A DNA stretch of 33,900 nucleotides. Source: an uncultured beta proteobacterium. GTDB lineage: Bacteria > Pseudomonadota > Gammaproteobacteria > Burkholderiales > Burkholderiaceae_C. Of this stretch, positions 25,813 through 32,627 are shown piece by piece (the first letter of the stretch is position 1; every line of letters begins with the position of its first letter). The notes under the pieces were generated by a model. That model made no database searches. It saw nothing but the letters and a program-made list of their open reading frames with translations, and was not told the DNA's origin. The stretch spans positions 1 through 33,900 of the forward strand of contig CAITZZ010000225.1 in NCBI GenBank assembly GCA_903897005.1. Reading direction: 5' to 3'. The position numbers and the translations under genes were made by a program.

Positions 25813-26834
25813 GACAAGCCGCTGCCCGACGCAATGCGGCTGCTGCGGTTCATCAGCCACAAGAGATAACCACCGCCCAGCACCGCCGTCAGCACGCCGA
25901 CCGGCAGTTCCTGCGGCGCCAGCAGGCCACGCGCCAGCGTATCTGCGGCCAGCAGCAACACACCACCCATCAAACTCGAAAGCGCAATCAGATTGCGGTG
26001 TGTGGTTCTGACGACCGAGCGCACCAGATGTGGCGCTGCCAAGCCGACGAAGGCAATCATTCCGGTCTGCGCGACGGCCGTGCCAGTGGCCAACGCCAGG
26101 ACACCGATCAGCATGGAGCGCACCTGCAGCAGGGGCAAGCCCAGACTGGCCGCTGTTGCCTCACCGAGCGAGAGTCCATCCAGCGCCGAGCTGAGCAGCC
26201 AGGCCAACATCAGGCACAGCATCCAGACCACCACCATCACCACGCACGCGCTCCAGCCAACAAACCCGGTGCTGCCGAGCATGAATGCCTGCATGGCCTG
26301 CATGATCTCGGGTGCCAGCATCATGATCAGCGAACTCATCGCACCCAGCACCACACCCACAATCACGCCAGCCAGCAACAGGCGCAAGGTGTGCTGCACA
26401 CCGCGCGCCAGCAGCAGCGTCAGCAGCACCGCAGCGACGGCTCCGGCAAAGGCCGCGCCGGTCAGACCCAGACGCACCAACCACTGCGCCGCAAACGGCG
26501 ACACACCAAACAAAACCAGTGCCAGCGCCACGCCCAGCGAGGCACCGGAGGCGCTGCCGAGCAGGTAGGGGTCGGCCAGCGGATTGCGAAACAAGCCCTG
26601 GGCCACGGCGCCAGCAAGCCCCAGCAGCGCACCAGCCAGCCAGGCGCCCAGGGTGCGCGGCATGCGGATGTCCTGAACGATCTGCAGTGCCAGCGGATCG
26701 TTCCAGACCTGCATCACACTTTCAAAGCCGGTGCTGCCAACGCTGGCTCCCAGCAAGGCCAGCAGTGCACTGGCCAGCAGCAGACCCAGGCCCAGCAAAT
26801 AGGCAAGGCGCTGCGGGCGATACAAGGCTGTCAT
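25809..26834 (-). CDS. btuC: Cobalamin ABC importer, permease
   Basis: FecCD/BtuC-type permease, 341 residues with about ten membrane helices. N-terminal LGLGLLLASALLALLGASVGS, the family block DIRMPRTLGAWLAGALLGLAGAVAQGLFRNPLADPYLLGSASGASLGV, and the C-terminal coupling region GMIAFVGLAAPHLVRSVVRTTHRNLI, which docks on BtuD, are all clear. I choose ATG 26834, whose first bases overlap the btuF stop by four (ATGA); the open frame back to 26972 lies inside btuF and reads as a shadow. Works as a dimer with two BtuD subunits. Confidence 0.92.
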   Translation of the reverse strand: MTALYRPQRLAYLLGLGLLLASALLALLGASVGSTGFESVMQVWNDPLALQIVQDIRMPRTLGAWLAGALLGLAGAVAQGLFRNPLADPYLLGSASGASLGVALALVLFGVSPFAAQWLVRLGLTGAAFAGAVAAVLLTLLLARGVQHTLRLLLAGVIVGVVLGAMSSLIMMLAPEIMQAMQAFMLGSTGFVGWSACVVMVVVWMLCLMLAWLLSSALDGLSLGEATAASLGLPLLQVRSMLIGVLALATGTAVAQTGMIAFVGLAAPHLVRSVVRTTHRNLIALSSLMGGVLLLAADTLARGLLAPQELPVGVLTAVLGGGYLLWLMNRSSRIASGSGLS

Positions 26835-27697
26835 GAGCCTGATCCCGACAGGCAGCCGGCCATGATCTGCGCGCTTTCCGCCATGCGCGGCCCGGGCCGC
26901 ACCACCACGTCGGCCTGCGCCGCAGTGAAGACGCAGACCCGCCCCTCGCGAATGGCTCTTATGCCCGGCCATCCGGGGCGACCCTGCAAGCCGGCGTAGC
27001 TGCGGTCGCCGACCATGATGACATCCGGATTGGCACGCACGACAAACTCCGGGTTCAGCTTGGGAAACGGTCCGAGACTGCCCGGAACAATGTTTTTGAC
27101 CCCGAGCCGGCTCAGCGTCTCGCCGATAAAAGACGATTCGCTGGCAGCATAGGGTGCGCTGTTCACTTCAAAATAAACGCGCGTCTTGTCCGCCCCCGGA
27201 GGCAGGCTACGCACGGCCGTCAGGACGCCGGCTTCAATGCCGCGCCAGACACGCGCTGCATCGTTTACCTCCAGCAAGCGGCCGATGACCTCCAGCACCC
27301 GGCGCACATCGGCATGGGTTTTTGGCTCCAGCGCAATCACCTTGATGCCCAGCGACTGCAGCCGCTCGCCCACCGGCGCCGACGTGGCCATCAGCACGAC
27401 GTCGGGCTTGAGCGCGATCACAGCCTCCAGATTGGGGTCGAGCCCGCCACCCACCTGGGGCAGCGCTTGCACGCTCTCAGGATAGTTCGAATAGCGATCC
27501 ACGCCGACCAGACGCCGGCACTGGCCGAGCGCGCAAACGCTTTCCGTCAAAGACGGCAGCAGACTGACGATGCGCTGCGGCGATCTGGCAAAGGTCACGC
27601 TGAGGCCGCGGTCGTCGGTGACCTGCAGCGCCTGCACAGCCCCGGCAGCCAGCAGCCAGCCGGTCAGGATCAGGGTGACGAGGCGTCCGCGTGCCAT
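26831..27697 (-). CDS. btuF: Cobalamin periplasmic binding protein
   Basis: Class III binding protein (BtuF/FhuD type, two lobes joined by one long helix), 288 residues. The signal peptide is RLVTLILTGWLLAAGAVQALQ (cleaved near residue 22). Family blocks: RIVSLLPSLTESVCALGQCRRLVGVDRYSNYPE, VIALKPDVVLM, VYFEVNSAPYAASESSFIGETLSRLGVKNIV, and ANPDVIMVG near the end. ATG 27697 puts the signal peptide at the N terminus; 43 codons of open frame before it overlap btuB. Ten bases lie between btuB stop and this start. It hands corrinoid from the periplasm to BtuC. Confidence 0.92.
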   Translation of the reverse strand: MARGRLVTLILTGWLLAAGAVQALQVTDDRGLSVTFARSPQRIVSLLPSLTESVCALGQCRRLVGVDRYSNYPESVQALPQVGGGLDPNLEAVIALKPDVVLMATSAPVGERLQSLGIKVIALEPKTHADVRRVLEVIGRLLEVNDAARVWRGIEAGVLTAVRSLPPGADKTRVYFEVNSAPYAASESSFIGETLSRLGVKNIVPGSLGPFPKLNPEFVVRANPDVIMVGDRSYAGLQGRPGWPGIRAIREGRVCVFTAAQADVVVRPGPRMAESAQIMAGCLSGSGS

Positions 27698-27707
27698 GGT
27701 GCCCCGG

Positions 27708-29567
27708 CTACTTCTGAGCCCAAACCAGACCAAGGTAGAGCGCACGGCCAGACTGCTGGTAACCGTAGGCGGTCTGGTACTGGCGATCCAGCAGGTTGTC
27801 GATGCGTGCCGTCCATGCCAGTTCACGCGTCAAGGCATAGCGGGTCGTGATGTTGAGCAGGGTGTAAGCGGATAGCGCGGGTACCGTCACGATGTCGGGT
27901 CGCTCCGCTGTGTAGCGCAGGTCACCGCCTACCGTCCATGCACCCAGTGGCAGCGAGGCGCCCATGGAGGCCATGCTGCGGGCACGGCGGATCAGGCGCA
28001 AGCCGGTGCTCTCGTCGAGCGGGTCCTGCAGCGTCAGGCTGGCACGCAGATCCGCTGTGGCGACTCTGCCGCTATAGCTCAGCTCCAGCCCGCGGTTGCT
28101 GGCATCAGTCACATTGTTGAAGCTCCAGGTCGCGAAGTCGTACAGCATCAGGTTCGCTGTGCGGGTCTTGAACAGCGTCGCACGCGCCACCTGTCGGTCC
28201 TGCGCCCACTGCAGACCCAGTTCGGCTGACCGGGCGGTCTCCGGCTTGAGTGCCGGATTGCCAGAAAACGGGTCGTAAAGATAGCCCAGCGGCGGCAGAT
28301 TGAAGGCCGACGAGGCGCTGGCAATCAGCTTCCAGGCCGGTTGCAGTTGAAAGCCATAACCGACATAGCCAGTGGTTTCTCCAGCCAGACCGTCGGCGTT
28401 GTCGCGCCGCAGATTCAACTGCATCGAATGCGCGCCGATCGCGCCAGAGAATCCGGCAAACAAGGAGAGCAGTCCGCGCTCGCGACTGAGCTGCGTGGCG
28501 TAACTGTCGTTCGTGTCAACCGACTGACGCTGCGACTCGACACCAGCGGTAAGCAGCCAGTTGCCCAGCGTCACGGCGTTGCTCCAGTTGAGCGTGCGGC
28601 TGCGCGTCAGGGCTTCACTTTCATACGGAAATGCGCTCTGGTTCGCGTCATACATGGAGCGCTCACGGCCCTGACTGAAGCTCAAGCGGCTGAGCCAATC
28701 ACGTGTCAATTGGTGGTCGCTGTAAACGGACCAACTTGCGAGTTTGCTGGCGCCTTTATAGACATCCGTGGCGCTGCCGAAGCCACCGCCATCGGCATCG
28801 AACTGTCCGTCGCTGCCCTGAGCGCGCAGACCCACGGTGTGACCCGGTGCCAGGGCTTGCGTCAGACCCAGATTGAAGTTGCTGTTGCGGTAACCATCGG
28901 CATCCGGGTTCTCGTTCGGATACTGGCTCGTGTCCATCGCAGAAAAGCCACTGGTCGCAGTACGCCCGACGCCAAAAAAGAAGCTGGTCTCGCCGCTCTG
29001 TCCACTCACACCCGCCGAGGCGCGCGAGCTGCCATAGGAGCCGACTTCGACCGTGGCAAAGGCCTTCGACGCGCCCTGCCCCTTGCGCATGAAAACCTGG
29101 ATCACACCACCGACTGCACCGCTGCCGTAGATTGCTGAAACGTTGCCACGCACGACCTCGACGCGCTCGACCTGATCGAGCATGAGGTGCTCCAGACTGA
29201 TGCTGCCGGTGCTGTCCTGCTTGGTCAGCGGCACGCCGTCAATCAGCACCAACACCTGCAGCGCGGCACTGCCACGCAGGAACAAACTGGCTGCGGTACC
29301 GCGGCCACCATTTTGCGTAAATTGAAAGCCGGCTTCGCTGGCCAGCAAACTTGGCAAATCGACGGCCTGCGAGCGCTCAATCACGTCACGCCCGAGCACC
29401 GTGGTGTGCGGCACGGCGTCAATCAGGAGCTGCTCGGAGCGGTTCGCCGTGACCACGGTTTGCTGGAGTTCAACGGTTCTGGAGCCGCTTTGGGCCAGCC
29501 CCTCAAAAGACGCAGACAACAGCAAGGCCACGACCAGCAGGCGCTTGTACGGAAAACAATTTTTCAT
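27708..29567 (-). CDS. btuB: TonB-dependent cobalamin receptor
   Basis: Outer-membrane receptor that imports corrinoids by TonB energy. 619 residues, about the length of E. coli BtuB. A signal peptide ends near residue 26 (GLAQ). A TonB-box-like VELQQTVVTA precedes the plug (about 35-155: VIERSQAVDLPSLLAS, SLFLRGSAALQVLVLIDGVPL, LDQVERVEVVRGNVSAIYGSGAVGGVIQV), and a 22-strand barrel follows, ending in LGLVWAQK with short strand residues typical of outer-membrane proteins. The leader carries the cobalamin riboswitch, so expression should fall when B12 is plentiful. No clear Shine-Dalgarno is seen before ATG 29567. First gene of btuB-F-C-D. Confidence 0.95.
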   Translation of the reverse strand: MKNCFPYKRLLVVALLLSASFEGLAQSGSRTVELQQTVVTANRSEQLLIDAVPHTTVLGRDVIERSQAVDLPSLLASEAGFQFTQNGGRGTAASLFLRGSAALQVLVLIDGVPLTKQDSTGSISLEHLMLDQVERVEVVRGNVSAIYGSGAVGGVIQVFMRKGQGASKAFATVEVGSYGSSRASAGVSGQSGETSFFFGVGRTATSGFSAMDTSQYPNENPDADGYRNSNFNLGLTQALAPGHTVGLRAQGSDGQFDADGGGFGSATDVYKGASKLASWSVYSDHQLTRDWLSRLSFSQGRERSMYDANQSAFPYESEALTRSRTLNWSNAVTLGNWLLTAGVESQRQSVDTNDSYATQLSRERGLLSLFAGFSGAIGAHSMQLNLRRDNADGLAGETTGYVGYGFQLQPAWKLIASASSAFNLPPLGYLYDPFSGNPALKPETARSAELGLQWAQDRQVARATLFKTRTANLMLYDFATWSFNNVTDASNRGLELSYSGRVATADLRASLTLQDPLDESTGLRLIRRARSMASMGASLPLGAWTVGGDLRYTAERPDIVTVPALSAYTLLNITTRYALTRELAWTARIDNLLDRQYQTAYGYQQSGRALYLGLVWAQK

Positions 29568-29583
29568 GAGAGGAACAGATCAA

Positions 29584-29620
29584 CAAAAAACCCTCGCCGT
29601 CGTCCCCGACAGCGCTTGGG
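29584..29620 (-). terminator. Riboswitch-associated terminator before btuB
   Basis: On the minus strand CGCTGTCG, loop GGGA (GNRA), CGACGGCG form an 8-pair stem with one G-U, extended by CCC/GGG pairs over a small internal loop, and six Us follow (29585-29590). It lies between the B12 box and the btuB start and is the likely off-switch. Confidence 0.82.
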
Positions 29621-29650
29621 CATCACGGTTGCGCGCCAGGCGTGCAACCT

Positions 29651-29862
29651 CCGTGTTGGCCGGTATCCGGGCTGGTGGACCAACCTCCATCGCCTTCCCA
29701 AGCGTGTGTTCAAAACGCTCAGTGGCCGTGATGGAAGCGGAATCAGAATGATTCGTCCACTTACCGTTGCGGGGGCAGCGCAGGTTAGGTCGTGGTGAAC
29801 ACAAACCCTCCTGCTTCCCGTTGAACTGCAGCGTGTGAACCACACCGCGAGCACCAACGGCC
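29651..29862 (-). promoter_or_regulatory. Cobalamin riboswitch
   Basis: B12-sensing aptamer in the btuB leader. On the minus strand the order of parts fits the family: CCGTTGG at the 5' end (pairs with CCAACACGG at the 3' end, forming P1), then CAACGGGAAGCAGG, the core GCTGCCCCCGCAACGGTAAG (about 29757-29776), and the B12 box AGCCCGGATACCGGCC (29658-29673). A second hairpin, GGTTGC...GCAACC, lies between the aptamer and the terminator and may be the anti-terminator region. With bound B12 the terminator should form and stop btuBFCD expression. Confidence 0.92.
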
Positions 29863-29864
29863 GG

Positions 29865-29870
29865 ATTCTA
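29865..29870 (-). promoter_or_regulatory. -10 element for the btuBFCD transcript
   Basis: TAGAAT on the minus strand ends just before the first base of the riboswitch, putting the predicted start at about 29858, where P1 begins. A good -35 was not found. Confidence 0.45.
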
Positions 29871-29894
29871 CCGCCGATTGCTTTACACAAACCC

Positions 29895-29900
29895 TACAAT
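29895..29900 (+). promoter_or_regulatory. -10 element for the zapB-like/zapA transcript
   Basis: TACAAT ends nine bases before the ATG at 29909, so a start of transcription near 29907 would leave almost no leader. No clear -35. Confidence 0.4.
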
Positions 29901-29908
29901 GGCACCCT

Positions 29909-30139
29909 ATGGCGAACTCGTCCCAAATCGACCAAATTACCGAGCGCGTTGAGCGCCTGCTATTGCGCTATCAGGAACTGCAGCGCACCAATGTCTTGCT
30001 GGGCGCGCAGGTCGATGCACTGACGCAAGAGCGCGACTCCCTCAAGTCCCGACTCGGCGCAGCGCGCGCCCGGGTCGATGCGCTGCTGGAGCGCCTGCCT
30101 GAGACAAGCACCGGCACCAAGCAACAGAGCACGGCATGA
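29909..30139 (+). CDS. ZapB-like short coiled-coil protein
   Basis: 76-residue protein, almost entirely one coiled coil: QIDQITERVERLLLRYQELQRTNVLLGAQVDALTQERDSLKSRLGAARARVDALLERL shows regular heptad spacing of Leu/Val from about residue 6 to 64. This small gene sits before zapA in many beta- and gamma-proteobacteria; it is ZapB-like in size and structure, though homology to E. coli ZapB is not certain. It likely helps organise the Z-ring with ZapA. Its stop overlaps the zapA start by four bases (ATGA). No Shine-Dalgarno is visible, and the -10 lies close, so it may be leaderless. Confidence 0.8.
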   Translation: MANSSQIDQITERVERLLLRYQELQRTNVLLGAQVDALTQERDSLKSRLGAARARVDALLERLPETSTGTKQQSTA

Positions 30140-30450
30140 AACAGCTTGAAGTACAAATCATGGGACAGAGCTACCTGCTGGGCTGCCCCGAGGGCGGCGA
30201 CCAGCAATTGCTGCAGGCCGTTGAGCGCGTTGACAGCGCCATGTGCAAGATCCGTGATGGCGGCAAGATCAAGGCGCGCGACCGCATTGCGGTGCTGGCC
30301 GCGCTGAATCTGGCCTTTGACCTGACAGACCAGGCGCCCTCTACTCCGGTCAGCCAGGACAGCGCAACGGCAACTGAACATGATCCGCTGCTAGCCTCTT
30401 TGCTGCAGCGACTCGACCTCGCGCTGGCCGACGACGGCCGTCTGCTCTGA
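30136..30450 (+). CDS. zapA: Cell division protein ZapA
   Basis: FtsZ-associated protein that bundles protofilaments in the Z-ring. 104 residues, matching the family. KQLEVQIMGQSYLLGCPEGGDQQLLQAVERVDSAMCKIRD holds the N-terminal globular domain, with the typical opening, a beta strand and MGQSYLL; the middle ARDRIAVLAALNLAFDLTDQ starts the dimerising helix. The C-terminal part is helical but short and Ala/Asp-rich. Translationally coupled to the ZapB-like gene; the 6S RNA gene follows, as in E. coli (zapA-ssrS), which supports both calls. Confidence 0.93.
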   Translation: MKQLEVQIMGQSYLLGCPEGGDQQLLQAVERVDSAMCKIRDGGKIKARDRIAVLAALNLAFDLTDQAPSTPVSQDSATATEHDPLLASLLQRLDLALADDGRLL

Positions 30451-30488
30451 GACAAACATTCTGCGCTGCAGCGGCGCTCCGCCAAGCC

Positions 30489-30494
30489 TACAAT
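30489..30494 (+). promoter_or_regulatory. -10 element of 6S RNA
   Basis: TACAAT eight bases before the predicted 5' end of 6S RNA. The -35 is weak (CTGCAG at 30466-30471). Confidence 0.5.
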
Positions 30495-30501
30495 CTGCTT
30501 C

Positions 30502-30680
30502 GTCTGCAGTGCATGCCGGGCTGTATATTTCCTTGAACCAATGCTCATAGAGCCCGGGCTTGGAACATCGCTGCTCAAGCGTGATCATCTCGCGTCAGAT
30601 GAGCCCAATGAGCAGTTGACCTCGCCCACCTGAACCCCGGTTCAGGATGCCGGTTCGGTGGCACTTGCAGACACCTTTTT
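30502..30680 (+). ncRNA. ssrS: 6S RNA
   Basis: About 178 bases, the normal length, right after zapA as in many proteobacteria. The ends pair: GTCTGCAGTGC at the 5' end with GCACTTGCAGAC at the 3' end (30661-30672). Inside, TGCTCAT pairs with ATGAGCA, and CCTGAACC/GGTTCAGG form the 3' hairpin of the family. Such a long interrupted duplex with a central bubble mimics an open promoter and binds sigma-70 RNA polymerase. A T-run after the end (30676-30680) may aid termination. Ends are estimated, not mapped. Confidence 0.87.
30660..30676 (+). repeat. Direct repeat at the ssrS 3' end (candidate attL)
   Basis: GGCACTTGCAGACACCT, the last bases of 6S RNA, occurs again exactly at 32602-32618 in the same orientation. 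One copy is inside a structured RNA gene, the usual site for integrase targets. Confidence 0.7.
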
Positions 30681-30820
30681 CGATTGGGTTCGGCTCATGA
30701 AGGCGTGTCGCATCGCTCCTGCACAAACCGGACAAAGTACTTGCGATGAACCGGGCAGTTCGATTTACTGCCGACGAGAATGCCTATGCGTCAAAGGTTT
30801 GCAACGGCGCCAGGCCCGAT

Positions 30821-31480
30821 TTAGCGGGTGGAAATGGTCGGTGCCTTGCGCCAGACACTTGCCAGCCACGGCTGCTGTTCGCGTGGCAGGCCCGGTGGTC
30901 GGTAGTAATGCGTCAGCTCCGCGAACCCGGCCACTGTCACGTAGTTGCGCCAGGTCGGCCAATCGTAGAAGGCACCGTATCGGTCGCCGTTCCAGCCCTC
31001 CACACCGTTGCCATGCGGGTTCGAACAAAAAAGGACACCGCCAGGCTTGAGGGCCAAGTGGAGTTCCGTCAAAACGCGCGGCAGCACTTCACTGGGGATG
31101 TGGAACAGCACAGCGTTGGCGAACACGCCATCAAATCGCTCGCGGGGCAGGTCCAACTGCAAAAAATTCTGTTCAAGCACCTGACAGCCGCTGTGTGCTC
31201 GTGCCAGAGCGGCCAGTTGCGCCGAGCCCTCCAGCCCCGTCACACGGTGACCAAGCGCCTTGAAGCGCACGAGATCGCGCCCGGGGCCGCAACCGAAGTC
31301 AAGAACTTCAAGAGGGGGCGTGGACTCGACATGCCTCAATAAGGCGTCGATGTTTTGGCTCACGTCGTGATCGCGTGTGCCCTCCCAGAACGCCTGGGCG
31401 TTCTGGTCGTAGTACGCCAGCGTGCGCGCGGCGATGCGTTGCAGATCTTCGTGTGTCTGTTGCATGAGCCATTGTGTCAT
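30821..31480 (-). CDS. Class I SAM-dependent methyltransferase
   Basis: 219-residue methyltransferase of the Methyltransf_11/25 type. Motif I is VLDFGCGPGRDLVRFKALG (about residues 58-76), followed by the acidic residue in VTGLEGSAQL (motif II), the motif III-like FDGVFANAVLFHIP, and the strand after LALKPGGVLFCSNP. The start is uncertain: ATG 31480 or the ATG five codons later, both just before the helix EDLQRIAARTLAYYDQNAQAFWEGT. The substrate cannot be told; the fold serves small molecules mostly. Inside the candidate insertion, on the strand opposite to the MaoC-like gene and divergent from it. Confidence 0.82.
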   Translation of the reverse strand: MTQWLMQQTHEDLQRIAARTLAYYDQNAQAFWEGTRDHDVSQNIDALLRHVESTPPLEVLDFGCGPGRDLVRFKALGHRVTGLEGSAQLAALARAHSGCQVLEQNFLQLDLPRERFDGVFANAVLFHIPSEVLPRVLTELHLALKPGGVLFCSNPHGNGVEGWNGDRYGAFYDWPTWRNYVTVAGFAELTHYYRPPGLPREQQPWLASVWRKAPTISTR

Positions 31481-31583
31481 GCAGCCCGACAGTCAACGAA
31501 GATAAAGGCCACATGACAGCCCGTGTCGCGGTCCCTATATAGTTCAGCACCAGGTCGAGAATCAAACAATGGAGCTGATACCA

Positions 31584-32051
31584 ATGACGACAATCAAGTA
31601 CTACTGGGAGGATTTCACGCCCGGGTGGCAATTTGAGTCGCAGCCGAGAGTGCTCACCTCCGATGAGATCATGAGGTTTGCGCGCGACTACGATCCGCAG
31701 TCCTACCACGTTGATGAAGAGGCGGCGAAATCCTCACCCTTCGGCGGTCTGATCGCCAGCGGCTGGCAAACTTGCGGCGTGGCGATGCGTCTCATGTGCG
31801 ATGGCTACCTGCTCCAGAGCGCTTGCATCGGTTCGCCAGGACTCGATGAGTTGCGCTGGTTCAAGCCTGTGAGGCCAGGCGACGGACTGCGGCTGCATTC
31901 GACGGTGATCGACCAAACAGCGTCGCAAAGAGACCTGACCCGCGGCACAGTGAAATTCCGTTGGGACGTGTTAAACCAGAAGAATGAGGTCGTGTGCAGC
32001 ATGACGGGTCGTCAGCACTACCGTCGCCGTACACCGCTGATGATGCAATAA
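31584..32051 (+). CDS. MaoC-family dehydratase (hot-dog fold)
   Basis: 155-residue single hot-dog domain protein of the MaoC/(R)-hydratase group. The active-site block is SDEIMRFARDYDPQSYHVDEEAAKSSPFGGLIASGWQT, carrying the Asp and His that catalyse hydration of enoyl-CoA in family members; then RWFKPVRPGDGLRLHSTVID gives the central strands. Substrate unknown; the conserved FGGLIASGW form is widespread in beta-proteobacteria. ATG 31584 has GGAG eight bases upstream; five more codons are open before it. Lies in the candidate insertion. Confidence 0.84.
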   Translation: MTTIKYYWEDFTPGWQFESQPRVLTSDEIMRFARDYDPQSYHVDEEAAKSSPFGGLIASGWQTCGVAMRLMCDGYLLQSACIGSPGLDELRWFKPVRPGDGLRLHSTVIDQTASQRDLTRGTVKFRWDVLNQKNEVVCSMTGRQHYRRRTPLMMQ

Positions 32052-32218
32052 GGAAATTTGTTCTCGGCATCATCACAGCCTTCCTTGTTGTCGGTGCTGC
32101 TTGCGCTGCTGAGGTCAACGGAATGCACTTTGGCCGGTGGCAAACCATCCGCGTCATCAAGGACATGACATTTTTCGACCGTGGTGTCTGGCTCAGCCTG
32201 ACCCGCTTCAGCATTTGA
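31994..32218 (+). CDS. Small open frame with signal-like segment
   Basis: 74 codons from a GTG inside the MaoC-like gene. The first 19 residues overlap that gene out of frame and look like a shadow; the middle IRKFVLGIITAFLVVGAACAAEVNGMHFGRW reads as a good signal peptide with a cleavage site after ACA. The natural start may have been where ATA-AGG-AAA stands now (32047), one base from ATG, so this may be a broken gene. No family recognised. Confidence 0.3.
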   Translation: MQHDGSSALPSPYTADDAIRKFVLGIITAFLVVGAACAAEVNGMHFGRWQTIRVIKDMTFFDRGVWLSLTRFSI

Positions 32219-32225
32219 GGAACAA

Positions 32226-32327
32226 ATGCTGAGAGACTGGTTCAAGAAGATGCAAAACGAAGGAAAGTTTCCCGACAGAGACCGGCAACCACGCCTCTAT
32301 CCGTCACAACCAGCGCCAGACCCCTAA
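32226..32327 (+). CDS. 33-residue open frame
   Basis: Starts eight bases after the preceding stop, with GAGG at a normal ribosome-site distance. Encodes a basic, polar peptide beginning LRDWFKKMQNEGKFPDRDR. No family recognised; a real gene is possible but unproven. Part of the candidate insertion. Confidence 0.3.
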   Translation: MLRDWFKKMQNEGKFPDRDRQPRLYPSQPAPDP

Positions 32328-32498
32328 AGCGCAGCCGATCAGTGCAGATTTGATATTGCGCCAGCAGTGCGCAGTAGCATCAGGCATCGCTTCCCATGCT
32401 TTCGCCGTAGCACTCACCTGCTCCCCCTTGCCATTGGTTTGTTGAGACACCACAAACCCACACCTTGTGAATTGCGGCCCCAATGGCTTATCGACCAC
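32304..32498 (-). CDS. 64-residue open frame, unknown
   Basis: Starts at GTG 32498 and ends with a hydrophobic segment (IKSALIGCALGVWRWL). Contains two cysteines near CGFVVS and AHCWRN. No family recognised, and the weak start makes it doubtful. Overlaps the end of the fragment at 32488-32616. Confidence 0.2.
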   Translation of the reverse strand: MVDKPLGPQFTRCGFVVSQQTNGKGEQVSATAKAWEAMPDATAHCWRNIKSALIGCALGVWRWL

Positions 32499-32616
32499 TC
32501 AGCCAGATTACTTTAGCGGTGTTGGCGGTGACGCCTCTGCCTGGAACAGTGCGATACTTGCCCGCGGCATCAAAGGCAGCGGTGTCAATCAACAGTCCAG
32601 CGGCACTTGCAGACAC
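32488..32616 (-). pseudogene. Truncated frame ending at the candidate attR
   Basis: 42 codons read as ...AAGLLIDTAAFDAAGKYRTVPGRGVTANTAKVIWLSGR then stop, which looks like the C-terminal piece of a normal protein. A stop codon lies directly upstream, at the right-hand 17-base repeat, so the 5' part is missing. I do not recognise the family. It fits a gene cut by the insertion event. Confidence 0.35.
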
Positions 32617-32618
32617 CT
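32602..32618 (+). repeat. Direct repeat copy before the VOC gene (candidate attR)
   Basis: Exact 17-base copy of the ssrS 3' end (30660-30676). It ends ten bases before the ATG of the VOC gene. Confidence 0.7.
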
Positions 32619-32627
32619 ATTCCAGAT

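Larger units (their letters stand above)
30677..32618. mobile_element. Candidate inserted segment at ssrS
   Basis: The 1.94 kb between the two 17-base repeats holds a methyltransferase, a MaoC-like dehydratase and small frames; its right part is clearly richer in A/T than the flanks. No integrase, transposase or plasmid gene is seen. I infer a small or decayed island that entered next to 6S RNA, with the right repeat being the rebuilt end. It could also be a chance or recombination-derived duplication. Confidence 0.5.

Noticed and set aside
26835-26972. 46-codon N-terminal extension of btuC
   Set aside because: Lies inside btuF in another frame and is Arg/Gly-rich; the ATGA overlap at 26831-26834 gives the natural start.
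30677-32618. Integron cassette array
   Set aside because: No attC-like palindromes with GTTRRRY/RYYYAAC ends between the frames and no integron integrase.
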